Below, piece by piece: positions 26,301 to 36,069 of a stretch of 64,000 nucleotides of DNA. How positions within the stretch are numbered: the first letter of the stretch is position 1; every line of letters begins with the position of its first letter. The notes below the pieces were generated by a model that ran no database searches, was not told the DNA's origin, and saw nothing but the letters and a program-made list of their open reading frames with translations. The stretch spans positions 122,802 to 186,801 of the forward strand of contig NZ_FKBS01000014.1 of the NCBI RefSeq assembly GCF_900078315.1, in the 5' to 3' direction. The DNA is from Bordetella ansorpii (GTDB lineage Bacteria > Pseudomonadota > Gammaproteobacteria > Burkholderiales > Burkholderiaceae_B). The translations under genes were made by a program, and so were the position numbers.

Positions 26301-26433
26301 CTGGGGCTTCGTGGGCCTGACCAAGCCGGGCTTCCTGGCCAACACCCTCACCCCGTTCGTGGGCGATGGCAACAGCCAGACGCCGGAGTTCAAGTCCTTC
26401 CTCGTGAAGGTCGAGAAGGTACAGGAGGCCTGA
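23356..26433 (+). CDS. fdhA: Formate dehydrogenase alpha subunit, selenocysteine-containing (UGA recoded at residue 197)
   Basis: 1025 residues read through an in-frame TGA at 23944-23946. A Tat signal ([20 protein letters not shown]) directs folded enzyme to the periplasm. The 4Fe-4S ligands are CPYCSVACG and the Cys of TLCPKGASL. The flanks of the [20 protein letters not shown], are exactly those around selenocysteine in FdnG/FdoG. The frame continues in phase to a full molybdopterin-guanine-dinucleotide oxidoreductase with its C-terminal dinucleotide-binding domain. It oxidises formate to CO2 and passes electrons to FdhB. The same locus encodes the Sec machinery, so a nonsense mutation is unlikely. 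ATG 23356 follows GAAGGGAG. Confidence 0.95.
23944..23986 (+). promoter_or_regulatory. SECIS element (Sec insertion hairpin) with the UGA codon
   Basis: Directly after the UGA the mRNA can fold into a hairpin whose tip is GGCA-GGUCU-UGCC (23961-23973). The apical loop GGUCU and its distance from the UGA match the E. coli fdhF/fdnG SECIS, where SelB binds the apical loop. A weaker lower stem (ACG 23956-23958 with CGT 23978-23980) extends it. Confidence 0.85.
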
Positions 26434-26434
26434 C

Positions 26435-27334
26435 ATGTCGATGCAATCCCTGGACATCAAGCGGGTCTCCGCCACCACCACGCCGCCGCCGGGCGTGCGC
26501 GAGCCGTCCACCGGCGGCGTCGCCAAGCTGATCGACGTCTCCAAGTGCATCGGCTGCAAGGCCTGCCAGACGGCCTGCATGGAGTGGAACGACCTGCGTG
26601 ACGAAGTCGGCACCAACGTCGGCGTCTACGACAACCCCGCCGACCTCACCGAGCACTCGTGGACGGTGATGCGGTTCTCGGAATACGAGAACCCGGCGGG
26701 TGACCTGGAGTGGCTGATCCGCAAGGACGGCTGCATGCACTGTGAGGACCCGGGCTGCCTGAAGGCCTGTCCCTCGCCGGGCGCCATCGTGCAGTACAAC
26801 AACGGCATCGTGGATTTCCACGAAGAGAAGTGCATCGGGTGCGGCTACTGCGTTACCGGCTGCCCGTTCAATGTGCCGCGCATCTCCAAGAAGGACCACA
26901 AGGCGTACAAGTGCACCCTGTGTTCCGACCGCGTGGCCGTGGGCCAGGAGCCCGCGTGCGTGAAGACCTGTCCCACCGGCGCCATCGTGTTCGGCACCAA
27001 GGAGGACATGAAGCACCATGCGGAAGAACGGATCGAGGACCTGAAGTCGCGCGGCTTCGAGCATGCCGGGTTGTACGACCCGAAGGGCGTGGGCGGCACC
27101 CACGTGATGTACGTGCTGCATCACGCGGACAAGCCCAGCCTGTATCACGGGTTGCCCGACGAGCCGAAGATCAGCCCGATGGTGTCGTTGTGGAAGGGCA
27201 TCGCCAAGCCGCTGGGCGTGGCCGCCATGGCCCTGACGGCGCTGGCCGGGTTCTTCCACTACATCCGCGTGGGCCCGAACGAGACCGAAGAGGAAGACGA
27301 GCGCAAGGCCGAAGAGGAGATGCGCCATGACTGA
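26435..27334 (+). CDS. fdhB: Formate dehydrogenase beta (iron-sulfur) subunit
   Basis: 299 residues. Four 4Fe-4S ferredoxin-type Cys clusters: [38 protein letters not shown] and CTLCSDR...CVKTCP. A single C-terminal TM helix ([17 protein letters not shown]) anchors it in the membrane with a charged tail. It relays electrons from FdhA to the cytochrome subunit. It begins 1 bp after the fdhA stop and overlaps fdhC by 8 bp. Confidence 0.95.
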   Translation: MSMQSLDIKRVSATTTPPPGVREPSTGGVAKLIDVSKCIGCKACQTACMEWNDLRDEVGTNVGVYDNPADLTEHSWTVMRFSEYENPAGDLEWLIRKDGCMHCEDPGCLKACPSPGAIVQYNNGIVDFHEEKCIGCGYCVTGCPFNVPRISKKDHKAYKCTLCSDRVAVGQEPACVKTCPTGAIVFGTKEDMKHHAEERIEDLKSRGFEHAGLYDPKGVGGTHVMYVLHHADKPSLYHGLPDEPKISPMVSLWKGIAKPLGVAAMALTALAGFFHYIRVGPNETEEEDERKAEEEMRHD

Positions 27335-27992
27335 CCATCATCGCAAGCTGATCCAGCGCTACGACGCCAACGAGCGAACCAACCACTGGATCACCGCCAT
27401 CACCTTCGTGCTGCTGGCGCTGTCCGGGTTGGCGCTGTTCCATCCGGCGTTCTTCTGGCTGACCAACCTGTTCGGCGGCGGTCCGTGGACGCGCATCCTG
27501 CATCCCTTCGTGGGCGTGGTGATGTTCGTCTCGTTCATGCTGTTCGCGGTGCGGCTGTGGCGCGCCAACACCATCAAGCGCCACGACGTGCAATGGCTCA
27601 AGCAGATGCCCGACGTGCTGAACAACCGCGAAGACCGGCTGCCCGAAGTGGGCAAGTACAACGCCGGCCAGAAGCTGCTGTTCTACGTGCTGGTCCTCAG
27701 CATGATCGGGCTGCTGCTCAGCGGCATCGTGATGTGGCGGGCGTACTTCTCGTTCTACTTTTCCATCCCGGTGATCCGCGTGGCGTCCGTGGTGCACGCC
27801 GTGTGCGGTTTCGTGATGATCTGCTCGATCATCGTGCACATCTACGCCGCCATCTGGGTCAAGGGCTCGGTCGGCGCGATGGTGCGCGGCACGGTCACGC
27901 CCGGCTGGGCATGGAAGCATCACCGCCTGTGGTTCCGCGAGGTGCGCAAGGACATCCAGGGCTACGGCGACACGACGGCGCCGCCCAAGTAA
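27327..27992 (+). CDS. fdhC: Formate dehydrogenase gamma subunit, cytochrome b556
   Basis: 221 residues, four TM helices. His residues placed to bind two b-haems: [11 protein letters not shown] in helix 1, LHPFVGVVM, and [23 protein letters not shown] in the last helix. It transfers electrons from FdhB to the quinone pool. [24 protein letters not shown] after the last helix is the conserved cytoplasmic end in this family. Overlaps fdhB. Confidence 0.95.
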   Translation: MTDHHRKLIQRYDANERTNHWITAITFVLLALSGLALFHPAFFWLTNLFGGGPWTRILHPFVGVVMFVSFMLFAVRLWRANTIKRHDVQWLKQMPDVLNNREDRLPEVGKYNAGQKLLFYVLVLSMIGLLLSGIVMWRAYFSFYFSIPVIRVASVVHAVCGFVMICSIIVHIYAAIWVKGSVGAMVRGTVTPGWAWKHHRLWFREVRKDIQGYGDTTAPPK

Positions 27993-28016
27993 GGCGGACA
28001 ACATAAGGCGGACAAC
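27990..28016. repeat. 13-bp direct repeat at the fdhC stop codon
   Basis: TAAGGCGGACAAC occurs at 27990-28002 (its TAA is the fdhC stop) and again at 28004-28016, with one base between. The second copy looks like a small duplication of the gene end. Confidence 0.9.
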
Positions 28017-28037
28017 TGGGCCATTCCGCCCTGCACG

Positions 28038-28075
28038 CGGCCGCTTCCCTTGTCGGGGGCGGCCGTTGTTCTTGT
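28038..28075 (+). terminator. Candidate terminator/attenuating hairpin after fdhC
   Basis: CGGCCGC (28038-28044) pairs with GCGGCCG (28059-28065), followed by TTGTTCTTGT. The stem is strong but the T tract is interrupted, so it may only partly terminate and thereby lower expression of fdhE-selA-selB relative to the structural genes. Confidence 0.5.
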
Positions 28076-28287
28076 GCGGTGCTTCCCAACCACCGAAGGC
28101 CGCAGTCACCGGGCTATGATGAGCAGGCGGGCCAGCCTTCCGCCCGCAAGGGGAACCGACGCTTCGTTTCCTCCGTTTGCGGGCCGTCAGTCGATGTCCA
28201 TCCAGGCTCGATATCGGCCACATTTTTGCCGCCGAGCCCTGTCCTCCACGCGAGCGTGCAGGCGCGGTGGCTGTTCTGGAGAATGTT

Positions 28288-29247
28288 GTGCAGCGTATTC
28301 TTCCCCGTGGCGAGATCGAGGAGCTCGATCACAATGCCATCGTGCGTGTCCGCCTGCCCGAGCGCGCGACCGTGTTCGCCGCCCGCGCCGCGCGCCTGCG
28401 CCAGCTGGCCACCGACAATCCCGTTGCCGACTACCTGAGCCTGATGGCGGATCTGGTCGAGGCGCAGCAGGCCATGCTGGCCGACAGCAGTTTTCCCGGC
28501 GCCGATGCGGCCCGCATCGACCTGGCCCAGACGCACGGCATGCCGCCCCTGCAGGCGGTGGGTTGGCGGCGCGATCCCCAATGGACGGGCGTGCTGCGCC
28601 GTCTGGCGCAACGCCTGGAGGCACTGCCGGATGCGCCCACCGAGGCCGTCGAGGTCTGCCAGGGCCTGCGCCGCAAGCTCGAAGAAGCGCCTGAAGCCAT
28701 CGAAGCCCTGGCGGATGCCTTGCTCGAAGAACGCGAAGAGGGTGTGGACAGCGCCGCCGCGCCCATCGTGATGGCGGCCCTGCAGGTGTACTGGACAGAC
28801 CTGGCCAGCCGTTTCGATCCGGGCCAGTTGCCGGTGGCCAGCCCCTTCGGCGTGTGTCCGGTGTGCGGCAGCCTGCCCGTGGCCAGCGTGGTGCGCGTGG
28901 GCGGCCAGCTCGAAGGCTACCGTTATCTGTGCTGTTCGCTGTGTGCCAGCGAATGGCACATGGTGCGTGTGACGTGCACGCATTGCCAGGACACCGAGAC
29001 GGTGGCCTATCACGCCATCGAAGGCCGTTCAGAGGCGATCCGCGCCGAGTCCTGCGACCACTGCCACACGTACCGCAAGATCTTCTATCAAGAGAAAGAC
29101 CTGTACGTCGAGCCCGTGGCCGATGATCTGGCCAGCCTGGCGCTGGACGTGCTGATGGGCGAGGCCGGCTATTCGCGCGCCAGCGGCAATCCGCTGCTGT
29201 GGCACGGCTCGGAAGGATCGAGCGAATCCGAAGGCCCGGAGGACTGA
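28288..29247 (+). CDS. fdhE: Formate dehydrogenase accessory protein FdhE
   Basis: 319 residues from GTG 28288, which follows GGAG with 6-bp spacing; the length is close to E. coli FdhE (309). A helical N half ([21 protein letters not shown]) precedes two rubredoxin-like Cys modules: [11 protein letters not shown] and [20 protein letters not shown], then [18 protein letters not shown] and [19 protein letters not shown]. FdhE is needed for assembly of Tat-exported respiratory formate dehydrogenases, binding apo-FdhA. An upstream TTG at 28177 in frame is less likely as the start. 4 bp precede selA. Confidence 0.9.
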   Translation: MQRILPRGEIEELDHNAIVRVRLPERATVFAARAARLRQLATDNPVADYLSLMADLVEAQQAMLADSSFPGADAARIDLAQTHGMPPLQAVGWRRDPQWTGVLRRLAQRLEALPDAPTEAVEVCQGLRRKLEEAPEAIEALADALLEEREEGVDSAAAPIVMAALQVYWTDLASRFDPGQLPVASPFGVCPVCGSLPVASVVRVGGQLEGYRYLCCSLCASEWHMVRVTCTHCQDTETVAYHAIEGRSEAIRAESCDHCHTYRKIFYQEKDLYVEPVADDLASLALDVLMGEAGYSRASGNPLLWHGSEGSSESEGPED

Positions 29248-29251
29248 CACG

Positions 29252-30682
29252 ATGCAGCAGAACCCGTCTGCCGTGGCGCTGGCCGGTCCGGCCGATATCC
29301 CGTCATTGGACCGGGTCCTGGGCGCCGCGCCCATGCAGGCGCTGCTGGATGCCTATGGGCGCACGCAGGTGGTGTGCGGCCTGCGCGATCATCTGGCCGC
29401 GCTGCGGGCCGATGCCGTGGCCGGCCGGCTGGTGTCCGACCGCGTCGAGACCGGCGCCCTGGTCCACGAACTGGCCGCCATGCTGAAAAAGGCCGCGGAA
29501 CCGCGCCTGCGCAGCGTCTACAACCTGACGGGCACGGTGCTGCACACCAACCTGGGACGCGCCTTGCTGCCCGACGAGGCGGTAGCCTCGGTGGTGCGCG
29601 CCCTGATCGCGCCCGCCAACCTGGAGTTCGACCTGGATAGCGGCGGCCGCGGCGATCGCGACGACCTGATCGAAGACCTGTTGCGCGAACTGACGGGCGC
29701 CGAGGCCGCCACGGTGGTCAACAACAACGCCGCCGCAGTGCTGCTGATGCTGAACGCGCTGGCCGACCGCCGCGAGGTCGTCGTGTCGCGCGGCGAGCTG
29801 GTCGAGATCGGCGGGGCTTTCCGGATTCCCGACATCATGAAGCGCGCGGGCGCGAAGCTGGTCGAAGTGGGCACCACCAACCGCACCCATGCCAAGGACT
29901 ACGAGGAAGCCATCGGCCCGCGCACGGCGATGCTGATGAAGGTGCATTGCAGCAACTATGCCATCACCGGCTTCACCAAAAGCGTGGACGTGGCCGAGGT
30001 GGCGCGCATCGCGCATGCCAGGGGCGTGCCGATGACGGTGGACCTGGGCAGTGGCACGCTGCTCGACCTGACGCAATGGGGCCTGCCGCGCGAGGACACC
30101 GTGCGCGACACAGTGCAGGCGGGCGCCGACCTGGTCACCTTCAGCGGCGACAAGCTGCTCGGCGGCCCGCAGGCCGGTTTGCTGGTGGGCCGCGCCGACC
30201 TGATCCGCAAGATCAAGAAGAACCCGCTGAAGCGCGCGCTGCGCGTCAGCAAGCTGACCTTGGCCGCGCTCGAACCGGTGCTGGCCCTGTACCGCACGCC
30301 CGAGTTCCTGCCCGAACGCCTGACCACGCTGCGCCTGCTGACGCGGCCGCAGCGCCTGATCCAGGCCGCCGCCGAACGCCTGCGCGACACCGTGCAGCAT
30401 GCCGTGGGCGCGGGTTACGCCGTGCAGGCGGTGCCCGTGTTCAGCCAGATCGGCAGCGGCGCCTTGCCCGCCGATCATCTGCCCAGCCATGCGCTGGCCA
30501 TCCGCCACGCGGGCAGCGGCCGTCCAGGGCGTCACCTGGCGCGCCTGGAAACGCTGCTGCGCGGCTTGCCCAGGCCCGTCATCGGCCGCCTGGCCGACGA
30601 CGCGCTGTGGCTGGACCTGCGCTGCCTCGAAGAGCGCGACGAGCCCGGTTTCATCGCACAGCTGGCGCAACCGCTGGCATGA
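29252..30682 (+). CDS. selA: L-seryl-tRNA(Sec) selenium transferase SelA
   Basis: 476 residues, PLP-dependent. The N-terminal tRNA-binding helical domain ([21 protein letters not shown]) is followed by [33 protein letters not shown] and the PLP lysine in [14 protein letters not shown] (Lys301). It converts Ser-tRNA(Sec) to Sec-tRNA(Sec) using selenophosphate. ATG lies 4 bp after fdhE, so Sec synthesis is co-expressed with the enzyme's maturation factor. Confidence 0.97.
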   Translation: MQQNPSAVALAGPADIPSLDRVLGAAPMQALLDAYGRTQVVCGLRDHLAALRADAVAGRLVSDRVETGALVHELAAMLKKAAEPRLRSVYNLTGTVLHTNLGRALLPDEAVASVVRALIAPANLEFDLDSGGRGDRDDLIEDLLRELTGAEAATVVNNNAAAVLLMLNALADRREVVVSRGELVEIGGAFRIPDIMKRAGAKLVEVGTTNRTHAKDYEEAIGPRTAMLMKVHCSNYAITGFTKSVDVAEVARIAHARGVPMTVDLGSGTLLDLTQWGLPREDTVRDTVQAGADLVTFSGDKLLGGPQAGLLVGRADLIRKIKKNPLKRALRVSKLTLAALEPVLALYRTPEFLPERLTTLRLLTRPQRLIQAAAERLRDTVQHAVGAGYAVQAVPVFSQIGSGALPADHLPSHALAIRHAGSGRPGRHLARLETLLRGLPRPVIGRLADDALWLDLRCLEERDEPGFIAQLAQPLA

Positions 30683-30716
30683 TGCGGGTTTTCGTTTCGA
30701 CCAGAGAGACTGCGGC

Positions 30717-32654
30717 ATGATCGTCGGCACCGCCGGTCACATCGACCACGGCAAGACCACGCTGGTGCGCGCCCTGACGGGCGTGGATACCGACCGCCTG
30801 AAGGAAGAGAAGGCGCGCGGCATTTCCATCGAACTGGGCTATGCCTACACGCCCCTGCCCAATGGCGACGTGCTGGGCTTCATCGACGTGCCGGGCCATG
30901 AAAAGCTGGTGCACACGATGGCGGCCGGCGCCACGGGCATCGATTTCGGCCTGCTGGTGGTGGCGGCCGATGATGGCGTGATGCCGCAGACGCGCGAGCA
31001 CCTGGCCATCCTGATCCTGCTGGGCGTGGCGCGCGGCGCCGTGGTGCTGACCAAGGCCGACCGCGCCGACGCGGCGCGCCTGCGTGACGTCGAGGACGAG
31101 ATCGCGCAATTGACGGCCGGCACTTTCCTGGAAGGCGCGCCCGTTTTCCCCACCCGTGCTGCCGAGCCGGGCGACGCGGGCACGGCGACCCTGAGATCGC
31201 ATCTGGACGATGCCGCGCAGGCCTTGCCGGCGCGCGGCGCGCAGGGCCTGTTCCGCCTGGCGGTGGACCGCGCGTTCACCCTGGCGGGCCATGGCACCGT
31301 GGTCACGGGCACCGCCCATGCGGGCCGCGTGCGCGTGGGCGACGAGACGGCCGATCTGCGCCTGATGCCCGCGGGCACGCCGGTGCGCGTGCGCAGCATC
31401 CACGCGCAGAATCGCGCCAGTCCCGAAGGCGCGGCCGGCCAGCGCTGCGCGCTGAACCTGCCCGGCGTGGACAAGGACACCATCGCGCGCGGCGACTGGA
31501 TCGCCGATGCGCGCTGCTTCAGCCCGTCGCGCCACGTCGACGTCGAACTCGACTGGCTGGAATCCGCCGAGGGCCCGCTGCGCGCCTGGGCGCCGCTGCA
31601 CATCCATATCGGCGCCGCGCATCACGTGGCCCACGCGGTGCCGCTTTCGCCAGAGCCATTGGCGCCTGGCCAGTGTGGCCGGGTGCAACTGGTGTTCGAC
31701 ACGCCCGTGTGCGCCATGCCGGGCGACCGATACATCGCCCGCAATGCGCAGGCCTCGCGCACCGTGGGCGGCGGCCGCGTGCTCGATCCCAACGCGCCCG
31801 ACCGCAAGCGGCGCACGCCGCAACGGCTGGCCTGGCTGAACGCCGTGGCCGCTTTGCTGGATGGGCACGGCCTGTCGGCGGTGCTGTGCGAAGCCCCGCT
31901 GGGCCTGGACGAAGCGCAGCTGCAACGCCTGACCGGCCTGCCCGCGCAGTCGCTTGCCGTGCCGGACGACGCGGTGTGGGCGGCCGCGCGCGGGCCGCAG
32001 GCGTCGCGCACTTTGGTGCTGGCCGGCCACTGGGAGGCCTTGTGCGAGCGTGCGTTGAAGGCGCTGGACGGCTTTCATGAGCAATCTCCGGACGAGCCCG
32101 GGCTCGACGCCGCGCGCCTGCGCCGCATCGCCGCACCGGCCGTGTCCGAATCCTTGTGGCAGGCGGTGCTCGAGCGCCTGCTGGCGCAGGGCCGCCTGGC
32201 GCGCAACGGCGCCTGGCTGCATCGTCCGCAGCATGCGGCCACGCTGGGCGAGGCCGAGGCGGTATTGGCCGAACGGCTGCTGCGGCTGATCCGCGACGGT
32301 CTCTACGATCCGCCCTGGGTACGCGACCTGGCGCGCACGCAGAACGAGCCCGAAGACCGCGTGCGCCAGCTGCTGCGCAAGCTGCTGCGGCGCGGCGAGG
32401 TGGCGCAGGTGGTCAAGGACCTGTACTACCACCGCGATCACGTGGCGGCCTTGGCGGCGCTGGTGGCCGACCTGTGCGAGCGCGACGGCAGCGCGCATGC
32501 CGCGGCGTTTCGCGATGCCACCGGCCTGGGGCGCAAACGCGCCATCCAGATCCTGGAATTTTTCGATCGCGTGGGCTATACGCGCCGCCTGCGCGACCAC
32601 CATGTGCTGCGCACCGATACGGCGCTGTTCGGCCGGGCAACGGGCGCATCCTGA
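30717..32654 (+). CDS. selB: Selenocysteine-specific elongation factor SelB
   Basis: 645 residues. GTPase motifs: [10 protein letters not shown] (G1), [12 protein letters not shown] (G3), LTKADRAD (G4). An EF-Tu-like region with domains 2 and 3 follows, then a long C-terminal part of winged helices ([32 protein letters not shown] and [24 protein letters not shown]) that binds the SECIS loop. It delivers Sec-tRNA(Sec) to the UGA of fdhA. ATG 30717 matches the family start [12 protein letters not shown]. Ends 23 bp before tRNA-Sec. Confidence 0.97.
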   Translation: MIVGTAGHIDHGKTTLVRALTGVDTDRLKEEKARGISIELGYAYTPLPNGDVLGFIDVPGHEKLVHTMAAGATGIDFGLLVVAADDGVMPQTREHLAILILLGVARGAVVLTKADRADAARLRDVEDEIAQLTAGTFLEGAPVFPTRAAEPGDAGTATLRSHLDDAAQALPARGAQGLFRLAVDRAFTLAGHGTVVTGTAHAGRVRVGDETADLRLMPAGTPVRVRSIHAQNRASPEGAAGQRCALNLPGVDKDTIARGDWIADARCFSPSRHVDVELDWLESAEGPLRAWAPLHIHIGAAHHVAHAVPLSPEPLAPGQCGRVQLVFDTPVCAMPGDRYIARNAQASRTVGGGRVLDPNAPDRKRRTPQRLAWLNAVAALLDGHGLSAVLCEAPLGLDEAQLQRLTGLPAQSLAVPDDAVWAAARGPQASRTLVLAGHWEALCERALKALDGFHEQSPDEPGLDAARLRRIAAPAVSESLWQAVLERLLAQGRLARNGAWLHRPQHAATLGEAEAVLAERLLRLIRDGLYDPPWVRDLARTQNEPEDRVRQLLRKLLRRGEVAQVVKDLYYHRDHVAALAALVADLCERDGSAHAAAFRDATGLGRKRAIQILEFFDRVGYTRRLRDHHVLRTDTALFGRATGAS

Positions 32655-32677
32655 CGTATCATGGGGACCGCCGCCGA

Positions 32678-32773
32678 GGAAGGCATTCGTGCCCGGCGGC
32701 ACGGCTGGGCTTCAAACCCAGTTGGGGGCGTCAGACGCTCCCAGGTAGGTTCGACTCCTGCTGCCTTCCGCCA
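32678..32773 (+). tRNA. selC: tRNA-Sec (anticodon TCA)
   Basis: A 96-nt tRNA including encoded CCA. The 8-bp acceptor stem GGAAGGCA/TGCCTTCC, the anticodon stem CTGGG/CCCAG around CTTCAAA with anticodon TCA at 32712-32714, the long variable arm GGGGGCGTCAGACGCTCCC, and the T arm GTAGG-TTCGACT-CCTGC are all bacterial selenocysteine tRNA features. It lies directly after selB on the same strand and may be processed from the same transcript. Confidence 0.96.
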
Positions 32774-32872
32774 TTGCATTTATCGCCGGGCCGTCCGGGC
32801 CTCGGCGTCATCCTTTTCCTCTCCCTTCCCTATGTCCGATTTATCGGTACGCCTGCTTGCGCGCATCTCAAT

Positions 32873-32890
32873 CCTTACCTTAAAGTAAGG
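32873..32890. promoter_or_regulatory. Operator-like dyad upstream of the AbrB/PIN pair
   Basis: CCTTAC-cttaaa-GTAAGG is a perfect 6-bp inverted repeat ending 24 bp before the antitoxin ATG, in locally AT-rich DNA. It has the size and position of an AbrB-type antitoxin operator. A role in autoregulation is inferred. Confidence 0.6.
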
Positions 32891-32914
32891 AATCGAATAG
32901 AGAAGGGGGAAGCC

Positions 32915-33160
32915 ATGGCGTCCGCTACCGTCACTTCCAAAGGGCAGATCACCATTCCCGCCGAGGTCCGCCAGCAGTTGGGCTTATCCTCCGGCGACAG
33001 GGTTGAATTCGTCCTAAATGAAGCGTCGGGTCGCTACGAAGTCATTCCGGCCACATACGCTGTCACCGCGCTCAAAGGCATTATCCGCAAACCGGCCAGG
33101 CCGGTGTCCATCGAGGACATGAACGCGGCAATTGCAGAGCAAGGAGGCAAGGCTCGATGA
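32915..33160 (+). CDS. AbrB/MazE-type antitoxin
   Basis: 81 residues. MASATVTSKGQITIPAEVRQQLGLSSGDRVEFVL is a full SpoVT-AbrB DNA-binding hairpin. The C-terminal tail (GIIRKPARPVSIEDMNAAIAEQG) would bind the toxin. The start has AGAAGGGGGA upstream. It overlaps the PIN toxin gene by 4 bp. The module is wedged between tRNA-Sec and selD. Confidence 0.93.
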   Translation: MASATVTSKGQITIPAEVRQQLGLSSGDRVEFVLNEASGRYEVIPATYAVTALKGIIRKPARPVSIEDMNAAIAEQGGKAR

Positions 33161-33552
33161 TCGGCTTGGACACCAACGTGCTGGTGCGCTATTTCGTGCA
33201 GGACGATCCCGTGCAAGCCAGGAAAGCCAATGCATTGGTCGAGTCGCTCAGTGCCGATCAACCCGGCTTCATTTCCCAGGTGGCCCTGGTCGAGGTCGTC
33301 TGGGTGCTCGGCCGCGCCTACGATGCGCCGCGCGCCGACATTGTGCGGGTCATCGAGATCCTGCTGCGCACTCAGGGCATGGTGGTCGAAGCCGCGGAAA
33401 CGGTCTGGAAGGCGCTTCGGTTGTACGCCGCCTCGTCGGCCGATTTTGCCGATTGCCTGATCGAGCGCGCCGGGCACGATGCCCAGTGCGAGTACACCGC
33501 CACCTTCGACGTAAAGGCCGCAAAGACAGCGGGCCTGCGTTTGATCAAATAG
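33157..33552 (+). CDS. PIN-domain toxin (VapC-like)
   Basis: 131 residues. [20 protein letters not shown] has the first Asp cluster, [13 protein letters not shown] the Glu, and [31 protein letters not shown] the remaining acidic residues of a PIN ribonuclease. Type II toxin neutralised by the AbrB-type protein encoded just upstream (ATGA overlap). Target RNA unknown. Confidence 0.92.
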   Translation: MIGLDTNVLVRYFVQDDPVQARKANALVESLSADQPGFISQVALVEVVWVLGRAYDAPRADIVRVIEILLRTQGMVVEAAETVWKALRLYAASSADFADCLIERAGHDAQCEYTATFDVKAAKTAGLRLIK

Positions 33553-33658
33553 GTTCGCCCCTGCATATGGGCGCGCCAATCGCCGGTGCTATGCTTGCCC
33601 GACATCGCGGCCCGGCGTGGTCCCCGTCGTGCCGCTGCATTCCCGAACAGGTGATTCC

Positions 33659-34720
33659 ATGGCCCAAGACACGACCGGCGCGCAACCGCCCCGGCTGACT
33701 TCCCTTTCCCACGGCGGCGGCTGCGGCTGCAAGATCGCGCCGGGCGTGCTGTCCACGCTGCTGGCGCGCCACACGCCGTTCAAGGCCTGCGCCGACCTTC
33801 TGGTGGGCACCGAAACGGCCGACGACGCGGCGGTCTATCGCCTGAACGACGAGCAGGCGCTCATCGCCACCACCGATTTCTTCATGCCCATCGTCGACGA
33901 TCCGTTCGACTTCGGCCGCATCGCCGCCACCAACGCGCTATCCGACGTGTACGCCATGGGCGGCACGCCCATCATGGCGCTGGCCATCGTCGGCATGCCG
34001 ATCAACGTGCTGCCGCACGAGACCATCGCCGAGATCCTGCGCGGCGGCGAGTCCGTCTGCGCCGACGCCGGCATTCCGGTGGCGGGCGGGCACTCCATCG
34101 ATTCGGTCGAGCCCATCTACGGCCTGGCCGCCATGGGGCTGGTGCATCCCTCGCGCATCAAGCGCAACGCCGACGCGCGCGCGGGCGACGTGCTCATCCT
34201 GGGCAAGCCGCTGGGCGTGGGCGTGCTGTCCGCCGCCCTGAAGAAGAACCTGCTGGACCAGGACGGCTATGCCGCCATGATCGCCGCGACCACGCTGCTC
34301 AACCGCCCCGGTACGGCCCTGTCCGCGCTGCCGGGCGTGCACGCCATCACCGACGTCACCGGTTTCGGCCTGCTGGGCCATTCGCTGGAAATGGCGCGCG
34401 GCGCCGGGCTGACGGCGCGGCTGCGCCTGGCGGACCTGCCCTGGCTGGACCAGGTGCAAGGTTTTGCCCGGCAGGGCGTGATCACCGGCGCCTCGGGCCG
34501 CAACTGGGCCTCGTATGGCGAATCCATCCGCCTGGGCGCCAGCGTGGACGATGCCGCGCGCGCGCTGCTGACCGATCCGCAAACGTCGGGGGGCCTGCTG
34601 GTGGCCTGCGCGCCGCAGGATGCCGGGCAGGTGCTGGCCCTGTTCCGCGAGCATGGCTTCGGCCATGCGGCCGTCATCGGCGAGATGGTCGATGGTCCGG
34701 CGCAGGTGCAGGTGGATTAG
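33659..34720 (+). CDS. selD: Selenide, water dikinase SelD
   Basis: 353 residues. The catalytic Cys22 and Lys25 lie in [15 protein letters not shown]; the Cys is a normal cysteine, not Sec. [24 protein letters not shown] and [24 protein letters not shown] are the AIRS-like ATP-binding elements, and [12 protein letters not shown] closes the family pattern. It makes selenophosphate for SelA. ATG 33659 gives the standard N terminus. It is separated from selB/tRNA-Sec by the toxin-antitoxin module and probably has its own promoter in the 106-bp gap. Confidence 0.96.
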   Translation: MAQDTTGAQPPRLTSLSHGGGCGCKIAPGVLSTLLARHTPFKACADLLVGTETADDAAVYRLNDEQALIATTDFFMPIVDDPFDFGRIAATNALSDVYAMGGTPIMALAIVGMPINVLPHETIAEILRGGESVCADAGIPVAGGHSIDSVEPIYGLAAMGLVHPSRIKRNADARAGDVLILGKPLGVGVLSAALKKNLLDQDGYAAMIAATTLLNRPGTALSALPGVHAITDVTGFGLLGHSLEMARGAGLTARLRLADLPWLDQVQGFARQGVITGASGRNWASYGESIRLGASVDDAARALLTDPQTSGGLLVACAPQDAGQVLALFREHGFGHAAVIGEMVDGPAQVQVD

Positions 34721-34791
34721 GGGCAACACAACAGGCCCCGAGTTCTTCATGGCGCGCTGTCCTGCCGCCACGCCTCGATTCAGGAGATCCC

Positions 34792-35556
34792 ATGCAGCCT
34801 GAAGCACTTTCTCGCAAGGTCATGATCGTCACCGGCGCCAGCCGCGGCATCGGCGCCGCCGTTGCGCTGTCGGCTGCGCAGCGCGGCTACGCGGTCTGCG
34901 TCAACTACCACCGCCGCGCCGACGCGGCCGAGTCCGTCGTCCAGGCCATCCAGGATGCCGGCGGCACGGCGCTGGCCGTACGCGCCGACATGGCGATCGA
35001 GGACGAGGTCGTGGCCCTGTTCGAGACGGTGGATCGTGAGCTGGGCAGGGTCGATGCCCTGGTCAACAACGCCGGCATTCTCGACTTGCAGACTACCGTC
35101 GAGCATCTCAGTGCGCAGCGCATCTCGCGCATCCTGGCTACCAACGTGGTCGGGGCCTTCGTATGCTGCCGAGAGGCCGTGCGGCGCATGGCGCCCCGTC
35201 ATGGCGGGCGCGGCGGGGCCATCGTCAATGTGTCGTCCATGGCGGCGCGCCTGGGTTCTCCCAACGAATACGTCGACTATGCGGCGTCCAAGGGCGCGGT
35301 CGATACCTTGACCATCGGCCTGGCGAAGGAAGTGGCGGCCGACGGTATCCGCGTCAACGGCGTGCGGCCTGGCCTGATCCATACCGAGATGCACGCCAGC
35401 GGCGGCGAGCCCGGCCGTGTCGACCGCCTGAAAGACAGCGTGCCGATGCAGCGGGGCGGCACGGCGCAAGAGGTTGCCGACGCCGTGTTGTGGCTGTGTT
35501 CCGACCAGTCCAGCTTCACCACGGGTTCGTTCATCGACGTGGCGGGCGGACGTTAG
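34792..35556 (+). CDS. SDR family oxidoreductase
   Basis: 254 residues, classical short-chain dehydrogenase. Cofactor motif TGASRGIGAAV, NNAG in LVNNAGILDL, catalytic Ser in NVSSMAARLGS, and Y-x-x-x-K in YVDYAASKGAVD. RPGLIHTEMHASGGEPGR is the substrate-side loop. ATG 34792 follows CAGGAGATCC, 71 bp after selD. The substrate is unknown; there is no functional tie to selenium metabolism in the sequence. Confidence 0.92.
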   Translation: MQPEALSRKVMIVTGASRGIGAAVALSAAQRGYAVCVNYHRRADAAESVVQAIQDAGGTALAVRADMAIEDEVVALFETVDRELGRVDALVNNAGILDLQTTVEHLSAQRISRILATNVVGAFVCCREAVRRMAPRHGGRGGAIVNVSSMAARLGSPNEYVDYAASKGAVDTLTIGLAKEVAADGIRVNGVRPGLIHTEMHASGGEPGRVDRLKDSVPMQRGGTAQEVADAVLWLCSDQSSFTTGSFIDVAGGR

Positions 35557-35565
35557 GCGCCGCCA

Positions 35566-35895
35566 TCACACCGCGCAGATCGTCGACCGCGTCAGGAAGC
35601 GCTCTTCACGCCCGTTGTCCAGCGAGAACATGCCGCCGCGTCCCGGCACCACGTCGATGATCAGATCGGTGTGCTTCCACGCCTCGTACTGCGCCCCGCC
35701 GATGTAGAACGGCGCGCCGCCAATTTCCCCCAGCAGTACGTCGTTGTCGCCCAGCAGGAACTCGCCCTGCGGATAGCACATGGGCGACGAGCCGTCGCAG
35801 CATCCGCCGGACTGGTGGAACATGATGGGGCCGTACTGCGCCGTCAATTCGCCGATCAGCCGCAAGGCCGATGGGGTGGCTGAAACCTTGGCCAT
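35566..35895 (-). CDS. DUF779 domain protein (aldehyde dehydrogenase-associated)
   Basis: 109 residues. MFHQSGGCCDGSSPMCYPQGEFLLGDNDVLLG carries the family's conserved Cys cluster (GGCCDGSSPMC), and YIGGAQYEAWKHTDLIIDVVPGRGGMFSLDNG the rest. DUF779 genes are repeatedly found beside acetaldehyde/AcoD-type dehydrogenases, as here (174 bp downstream of the ALDH gene on the same strand). Role unproven; a metal- or thiol-dependent helper is possible. Confidence 0.9.
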   Translation of the reverse strand: MAKVSATPSALRLIGELTAQYGPIMFHQSGGCCDGSSPMCYPQGEFLLGDNDVLLGEIGGAPFYIGGAQYEAWKHTDLIIDVVPGRGGMFSLDNGREERFLTRSTICAV

Positions 35896-36069
35896 AGTGT
35901 CTCCCGCAAGCGCCGCGCATGGCCGCCGGAATGCCATGAAAAAGCGTCCGCGCGATCAAAGGATCTACCGGAGCAGCGGCCGCCGCCCCGGCGCGTACCG
36001 GCTACGATACAGGCGCAACCGCCAGCCAGCCAAGCCTGGCCGCAAGCGGTCCCGCCTCCTGGCCCTGCC

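Noticed and set aside
23098-26616. Very long open frame (about 1170 codons) antisense to fdhA
   Set aside because: It is the mirror of GC-rich codon usage in fdhA, has a His/Arg/Gln-rich composition with no domains, and also overlaps the upstream thioesterase gene and the start of fdhB. Not a gene.
28177-28287. TTG start at 28177 for FdhE
   Set aside because: GTG 28288 has a better-placed GGAG and gives a length close to E. coli FdhE; the extra 37 residues are not family-like. Not fully excluded.
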